Assembly (NCBI GenBank): GCA_012295275.1
Contig: CM022673.1
Coordinates: 29,063,636-29,106,135, forward strand
DNA length: 42,500 nucleotides
Reading direction: 5' to 3'
DNA from: Chrysomallon squamiferum
Taxonomy: Eukaryota; Mollusca; Gastropoda; Neomphalida; Peltospiridae
This document shows positions 36,023 to 42,500 of the stretch, piece after piece. Below the pieces are notes generated by a model. The model had not been told where the DNA came from and did no database searches. It saw nothing but the letters and a program-made list of their open reading frames with translations. The translations under genes and the position numbers were made by a program. Each line of letters starts with the position of its first letter. Positions within the stretch are counted from its first letter, which is position 1.

Positions 36023-37055
36023 GTAATAATAATTAATATTATTGTTTATTGTAGTAGTAGCAGTTGTTGTAGTAGTAGTAGTACTATAGCAATAAAAATA
36101 ATAATAATATGATGCTGATGATGATTAAGATCAAGATGATATTGTTCTTTTTGTCATTATTTTGTTGTTTTTGTGGTTATTAATAACAGCAGTCATAGTT
36201 GTAGAGGCAGTAGCAATAACAGTGGCAGTAGCAATAGTTTAGTAGCAGTAACGGTAGTAACAGCAGAAACTTGTGTTATGTGTTAAAATGGTAGTAATAA
36301 CAAACAGCCTACTTACATTTTCAGTACTAACATTTTTGATATTATTCTAATTGGTAATAAAAAAAACTGCTGGATTAAATAAATATCTGTATCGTCAGTC
36401 TATTATCACACCATAAAAAAGTAAGTTATTAAATAAATATTGTATGATTAATGCATTTTCATTTTATAGTAATACCTTTGGGACAAAATTTATCATGAGT
36501 AATAAATAATAGAAAAACTTAAAAAAAAAAAACTGTTTCAAATATATTTAGAATATTGCATGCATCATTAGAGAAAATACTGTTACGTTAAACATCTCTT
36601 TTTGAGATGATATAATATTTTATTTCTGACATATCTCCTTCAGATCATTAGCTAAGATAAAAAACTGTTTTTTTTTGTTTTTGTTTTTTAAATATCAGGA
36701 TATAAATATAAATATTAAAAAGTATCAAATGTGTGAGAATAATGATCCACAGAACAATAATTTTATCTATATTGTTATTTTTATTGTTGTTGTTGTTGTT
36801 GCATCTGGTTGTTGGGTGTTTTTGCAATGGTATGTAATTTTCATGATTTTGGAAAAGTGCACATAAAAAATTCCTTATTTTCCTTGATAAGAAGAGTGTT
36901 TGGGGTGTGAAAACAGTTCATTTTTTTCTTCTGTTTTTTTTCTTATTGTTTTCTTCTTACTTCTTACTTACATCAAAAACAATGCAAAGAATAAACGTGT
37001 AGTTAAACAAATTAAAAGATATACATTTCAAATAAACACTCGTACATGCATACAT

Positions 37056-37153
<98 letters not shown>

Positions 37154-37490
37154 GGATGTAATATTTAGCGGGTTGAGATCATGAAATAACACATTTAATA
37201 TATATTATTTGTTAACGAATTTGAAAACTGAATGTTTTATATATATACTCTGTACAAGGAAATTATCAGTTTAATCTTGAAACAAGCTTTTGTTCTCAGC
37301 ATGTGTGTTTAATCTCTTTAGATGTATTGTCATAAAGAGTTACTGTATCTAAAGCAAACCATATTTTCAAAAAGTAACTAAAATTTAATTGAAGATTAAA
37401 GGAATCATACAATAATGATAGGTAAAGCATCGTGTCTTTTCATGACGGAAATAAGATTTGATTTCACTCTGTTTTTGGTTTCATTCTGCA
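35492..37490. other. spacer between M and N, rich in trinucleotide repeats
   Basis: (ATT)n at about 35745-35782, (TAA)n at about 35960-36025 followed by mixed TAG/GCAG repeats to about 36270, and (CT)n at about 37062-37150. No coding exon recognised. Confidence 0.55.
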
Positions 37491-37491
37491 G

Positions 37492-37499
37492 TATAAAAG
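37492..37499 (+). promoter_or_regulatory. TATA box of gene N
   Basis: TATAAAAG, about 80 bases before the start codon. The GTTTCCTGGTG element of the A-M group is not apparent. Confidence 0.6.
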
Positions 37500-37572
37500 A
37501 CAGATGTAAATGCTAAGATGAGTCAGAACGAAAGATTTGTTATCAGCTAGTTATCCACAACAAGTTGTGAAA

Positions 37573-38546
37573 ATGAACTGCATGAAAATACTGTTTGCCT
37601 TGATCTGTAAGTTCATTTTATTTTATATACATATGTTGATATACACACACATCCATACATACAAATACATTCATACTAAGTTGAAATACAAACATATATG
37701 CATTCGTACATAATTATACGTATGTAACACCTCCCTCTATCTCTCTCTCGTTCTGTCTTGTTCTCTGCCTATCTTCGTATGAATGTTCAAAAGTTTATTT
37801 CTACTCACTTTCACTGTTAATAAATTTTAAATTTAACCGTAAACAGCTTCTTTATTACTGAATCAACGACATGTAAAAGTTTAAACAGATTTATGCGCCA
37901 TTAATTTGTTTTATTTAATTACAGTTGCTGTTTTCCTCTTTACATCGGCCCATGGGTGCTGTTGTTGCTGCCCGTGCTGTTGCCGATGCCGTTGTCGATA
38001 TCAGCATCATCTTAGACAACTGCTTCGAGAAAAACAGCTGAATGAAGCACGAGTTGGTAAGATGGCTGCCACAGCAGTTCCGCGATCTCAGACAGAGGTA
38101 AATATTCATAAATCACAACGTAAAGAACAACATGACTGACAAAACATAAAAATTAATACTTTGGTTTTCTCAGAAATTGAAAAATGGAAATAATTTTTAT
38201 CTAAGAAATGAAAATATGTTTTCAAACATTTGAAATAAGAAATGAAAAATGGAAATAATTTTTATCTTGGCTCATTTGAAATGTAAATTCTAATTATCTT
38301 GGCTCATTTGCTATAATGATGATGATGATAATGATGATGATGATGATGATGATAATTTTAGTAATAATAATCATAATAATAAAAAAAATAATGATAAAAA
38401 TAATAATAATACAAAATTGTTTTCAGGCTGCCAGAGGGGTACTAACTACTGAATCACCACGTGTACAATCAGCAGGGAGACAATTAGAACGGGAAAACAA
38501 CAACATAGAGGGAGCAACTGCAACTGTAGCCTCGCAGAAAGCTTGA
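37573..38546 (+). CDS. gene N: secreted Cys/Arg protein with coding third exon, 108 aa
   Basis: Exon 1 coding 37573-37606 encodes MNCMKILFALI, ending at GTAAGT. Exon 2, 37925-38097, follows taattacag and ends at gag|gtaaat. Exon 3 starts at 38427 after ttttcag, in phase 0, and stops with TGA at 38544-38546. The signal peptide is MNCMKILFALI plus FAVFLFTSAHG; the mature protein opens CCCCCPCCCRCRCR (10 Cys in 14 residues), then a basic, possibly helical stretch YQHHLRQLLREKQLNEAR and a Cys-free tail containing ESPRVQSAGRQLERENN. Arg and Pro replace the Lys spacers of the other genes. It shares the 34-base exon 1 and intron phase with A-M but has a much longer C terminus. Function unknown. Confidence 0.88.
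38317..38352. repeat. (ATG)n tract in gene N intron 2
   Basis: Short ATG array followed by AT-rich trinucleotides up to near the exon 3 acceptor. Gene O has a comparable AAT/ATG tract at about 41767-41805 in the same intron. Confidence 0.9.
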
Positions 38547-38574
38547 TTATCACTTTAACTTTTTTGTTTTAATG

Positions 38575-38580
38575 AATAAA
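38575..38580 (+). terminator. poly(A) signal of gene N
   Basis: AATAAA, about 30 bases after the stop codon. Confidence 0.7.
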
Positions 38581-38589
38581 CTTGAATTA

Positions 38590-40514
38590 GCAGTACGATA
38601 GTTCATAATGTAACTTAATTTTTAAAACAGTAAATATGAATTAATTGATATTATTTTTGACTTGTATTTATTTCACCTTGTTCAAAAACCGAACTGATGA
38701 TCGATATGACTTTAGAAATGTTAAATAAACAATCTAAACAAAATTATAGAATTTCTTCTTTTGTTTTTCTTCTTTTCTTTTTTTTCCACTTTTCTGTGCA
38801 ATATGAAGAAATTAACTGAAGATTTTTTTAAAATTTCTTTAATACATAATTTGAAAAAAAATATTTAATTTTCATTTTCAACAAGTGATGAATGCCTACG
38901 AAAACGTTTGTGAAAATATTTGGGAAATCTTTCAAAATAAACGTTTTTATTTTTGTTCTGTGTTTTGTTATTTTTGTTTAAATTTGATTCACAATTTCTG
39001 CTTAGGAAAAAAAGGACAATTTTCTTTAATAAGCTTGAATAATAATATTAGTCTTTTAAATTTATGTAACTGCATATAAAAATTTAATTTTCATTTTCAA
39101 TAAGTATAAAATTACCTTTTGAAAAAAACCCCTAATTTTGTAATTCATTCATGTTTTTGTTATTTTTATTTAATCCATTTGGACGAAAAAATTATAATGA
39201 GTATTAAAACTAATAATTTTAATTAAATCATATTCATATTTAAAAAAAAAAATAACAACAACAACATCAACAATAACAGTTAATAACAATAATAATAATA
39301 ATGTTAATGTTAAAGTTAATTTTTATTAGGAACTTCGGACAAATATTAATGTTATCCGGATGGACTGTATAAAATGGGGCCTGAGATAAATAGCCTATTT
39401 ATGTTTTTTTCGGTTTTCTGAAAGAAAATTGTAATTAAATATTGTAAATTAAAGGAATAAACATTTTTTTAAAAGTTAAAAATTTAACAAGTCTCAGCCT
39501 ATTCAGTTTATATATTTCGACACATAAATAATGATACAATGAATGAACGCAAAAAAGCAACTGAAAAGTAGTTCCGGTGAGTAGTTCTGGAACTAAAAAA
39601 AGATTTAGAATAACAACTATACATTGATCTATCTAAGGCATTTGAATTAATAAACAATCAGAATCTGTATTTAAAATGCTAACAACGAAAATTTGTTGGA
39701 GGATCAATGTTGTTTTAGAACTTTCTTTCTTTCCAAATCCCAGAATAAAACATAATTAGGCTATTTATCTCAAGAAAGTGTTTGACCATAACTCTGTCCG
39801 GAAACTTTAATAAAAGTATCTCTGATAAAATTATTATTATTATTATATAATATTGATAAAGAAATGCAGTTCTAGACAAAGAACGTTCTCGTTTTTCCAG
39901 ACTAAGTTCAGTTTGGTTACCTCTCAGCCCTTTCTTCTGCCGGAATGATCTTTATTTCTTACAATGCTTGTTAGCTTGTAATAAAGACTGAAGAACCAAT
40001 CCCAATACAGACTTCTGTACCCTTGTACCATCAGTATCATATACGTATAATTATAATCTTTATTATCGTTTCCTTTTTTTCTAATATTCAGATATTAGAT
40101 AATTAAAATGAGTTTCTAAATATCCATAATAATTCAGTTACCTGTACAATCCCATCGAAGAAAATAATTTAACAGTACATGAACAGAATGTCATCCTTTA
40201 AATTCATTCTCTTACAGGTAGAGAAATATAAAACAGATAGCCAAAAATATTTGATTGTACATATAACCTGAATGTTGTGTATAATCAAGTATTATATTAG
40301 AAATGACTTTGTGAATTTCTCCTGTTTTGTTTTATTAACGCTTTCTATTTATCAGCTTTATATGCCGTTATTGTTCGTGTTATTTTATTTTATTTATTTA
40401 TTTATTTATTTTTATTATTCTTTTTTTTTGTTTTTTTTAGGCTTTTTTTTTTGTTTTCTTTTTTTTTATTCTTCTTCTTATTATTATTACTATTATTATT
40501 GCTGCTACTATTAC

Positions 40515-40570
<56 letters not shown>

Positions 40571-41085
40571 TTTTGAAGGATCCAGTACTAAATACTTAAT
40601 TTTAAAGTATATAAATGTAATATTACATATCATTAATTCTTTTGCGACTATTTTTCAATGTCGAGGGTCGTGCGGGCGGGCTTGTGTTTGCATAATAAAT
40701 AAAAAAAAATTATTTCACTGTGCATGTTGGTAGAATCCCTTACATCCATGTCCTGTCTGAAGAATTTAGTAAATAGTAATGTAGACACATTTCAAGAAAC
40801 GAATGTTATATATATAATTATCTAAGAGAAGGAAATGATGAGCTTAACTTCATGAATCACGTTTGTTCACAGCGTGTTTGTTTAATGTGTTAGGACGTAT
40901 CTTACTATCAAACATCTAATAAAACAAAAGTAAAATAAAGTAAAAGTTTTAAAAAAATAATCAGAACTGAAGTTATGAAGATTAAAAGAAAGATGAAATA
41001 AAATCACATTTTAGAGTAATAAACCATCAATGAACTTTCTAAGGAAACAAACGACAAAAAGAAAATTAAAGCTACCTGTTTGTTT
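38590..41085. other. spacer between N and O
   Basis: AT-rich, with (ATT)n at about 40484-40568 inside a longer pyrimidine-rich stretch. Frames at 38885-39079 and 40272-40733 follow low-complexity DNA and are not credible genes. Confidence 0.5.
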
Positions 41086-41090
41086 TCTGC

Positions 41091-41100
41091 TATATAAAAG
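41091..41100 (+). promoter_or_regulatory. TATA box of gene O
   Basis: TATATAAAAG, about 80 bases before the start codon. Confidence 0.65.
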
Positions 41101-41174
41101 GTTCGCCGGCGATTGCCAAGACATTTCAAAACAAGAAGTTTTCTAAAAGTCGTGGTCTACAGCGTATCGTCAAA

Positions 41175-41764
41175 ATGAACTGCATGAAAATTTTCTTTGC
41201 CTTGATCTGTGAGTATGTTTTCTACGTTTCTTGTCCGTGAGCTTTGTGTTTTCCAAAATTTCTACATATAGCCGTTATTATTCTGTAAACCTCTTTCAAA
41301 AATTTCAAATACAAACGGATAATGTTTTATTTAATGAAATGTTTGCATTCTATCACAATTTACCTTATGTAAAATGGTTAAAAGTTCAGAAGAAAAAACA
41401 ATTCAGCAGCTAAAACTCTAACAAGATGTATCTTCTGGTTTGTAGTCGCCGTCTTTCTGTTTGCATCGGCACATGGATGCGGTTGCTGTTGTCCTTGCTG
41501 TTGTCGCTGTCGTTGTCGACACCAACATCATCTGAGACAGCTGCTCCGAGGACGACATCTTCCTGAACCACCAGTCGCGACTGCTACTACAACTGCAAGA
41601 CGAGCTAATACTGAGGTACGTAGATAATGAAATAATACTGGACGTGTTTGTAAATTAATGACAGATAGAGCAGTTGTGAGAGCTTGCTGTAAAAAAAGAT
41701 TATAACAAATCAAAATATCTTATTTTAACTATTTAATATTTTATTTTAATTATATTTTAAATAA

Positions 41765-41796
<32 letters not shown>

Positions 41797-41953
41797 TGAT
41801 GATAATAAGGATTATATAAAACTAACTTTTCAGGCTGCCAGAGACACACTGAGTACGGAATCACCACGCGTACAATCAGCAGGGAGACAGTTAGAACGGG
41901 AAAACAACAAAGCAGAAAGAGTAATTACAACTTTACCCCCGCAGAAAGCCTGA
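41175..41953 (+). CDS. gene O: secreted Cys/Arg protein, paralogue of N, 107 aa
   Basis: Exon 1 coding 41175-41208 encodes MNCMKIFFALI, ending at GTGAGT. Exon 2, 41446-41615, follows tttgtag and ends at gag|gtacgt. Exon 3 starts at 41834 after ttttcag and stops with TGA at 41951-41953. The signal peptide is MNCMKIFFALI plus FAVFLFASAHG; the mature protein opens CGCCCPCCCRCRCR (9 Cys), then HQHHLRQLLRGRHLPEPP and a tail containing ESPRVQSAGRQLERENN. Compared with N, the Cys/Arg head and the centre of exon 3 are kept, while the end of exon 2 and the last 13 or so residues have diverged. N and O are tandem copies about 3.6 kb apart. Confidence 0.88.
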
Positions 41954-42056
41954 TCTCAAGTTCTAACTTTGTTTTAAAACAGTAATCTCGAATTTACTTT
42001 TGTACTGCACAGTCACAATCTATTAACAACGATTAAAAATATGAATTATCTATCTG

Positions 42057-42062
42057 AATAAA
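42057..42062 (+). terminator. poly(A) signal of gene O
   Basis: AATAAA, about 105 bases after the stop codon. Confidence 0.6.
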
Positions 42063-42069
42063 TTTCCAA

Positions 42070-42500
42070 TATGGCTGTTGCTTTATATCTTAAATAACAA
42101 TACATTGAATTTTAATTGCCATTTCTGAATCTAACATTAACAAATATTCTAATGATTTAAATCTCTTTACTTCACGCTAAATTTTTTTTAATTATTTTTT
42201 ATTTTTTCTCTCAAGTAAATTTATCAATAAAATTGCATTAAACATTTATTAAGTTAAAGTTAATATAAAGGACTTTTTCTTTTACTTTTTTATATATTAT
42301 ATTTAAATATTTTTAACTTTGTAAACACTAACTGTTGCTATCATTTGTTATTCTCTGTTATACCAGCTTATGAAGAAATTATACTTTAGGACATTTAATT
42401 AATTTTATACTTTTATATATAAAAATAACAGAAAAATATTATTTTCAGTAATATCCAAGTATTATTTATTATTATGAATATTTGTACTGTCTTCATAATT
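42070..42500. other. right end of the window, no gene seen
   Basis: AT-rich sequence with poly-T runs and no splice-bounded open frame. Confidence 0.5.

Overview
The window is animal nuclear DNA: strongly AT-rich, with canonical GT-AG introns, TATA boxes, AATAAA signals, and very many long microsatellites ((CT/AG)n, (GT/CA)n, (ATT)n, (TAAA)n). That texture resembles mollusc or other spiralian genomes, but nothing here fixes the taxon. No bacterial genes, CRISPR array, rRNA, tRNA or transposase was recognised.

The main content is a cluster of 15 members (14 intact, 1 broken; called A to O here) of one family of tiny secreted proteins with extremely high cysteine content. They lie between 5.3 kb and 42.0 kb on both strands. 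Nearly all were missed by simple ORF calling because each open frame is split. Exon 1 always contributes exactly 34 coding bases (MNF.KI.. and similar). A phase-1 intron follows inside the signal peptide. Exon 2 carries the rest of a 22-residue signal peptide and a short mature peptide made of runs of 2 to 5 Cys separated by single Lys (or Arg, His), usually ending in D-K-K. In A to M a third exon is mostly 3' UTR. In N and O the third exon is coding and adds a conserved tail.

Layout: the 3' end of an unrelated gene, possibly encoding a GPI-anchored or tail-anchored protein (35-745, +). A (+) and B (-): short His/Cys forms. C (-), D (+), E (+): near-identical mature peptides with Cys blocks 3-2-3-3-2-3; D has lost its normal stop codon. 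F (+): blocks 4-3-4. G (-), H (-), I (+), J (+): a mirror-image array in which G pairs with J and H with I; J is broken by a frameshift and stops. K (+): the longest, most metallothionein-like member. A possible unrelated first exon at 33291. L (-) and M (-): identical mature peptides. N (+) and O (+): a Cys/Arg subfamily with long conserved C-terminal tails.

Members share core promoter motifs: a GTTTCCTGGTGTTTT-like element next to TATATAAA in C, D, E, G, J, L and M, and other TATA boxes elsewhere. This suggests strong, possibly co-ordinated expression. Function is not known from sequence. Secretion, vicinal Cys runs and His/Cys exchange suggest extracellular metal-thiolate binding or heavily disulfide cross-linked material; this is inference. 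The DNA between genes is mostly low-complexity AT-rich sequence, microsatellites and a few minisatellites.
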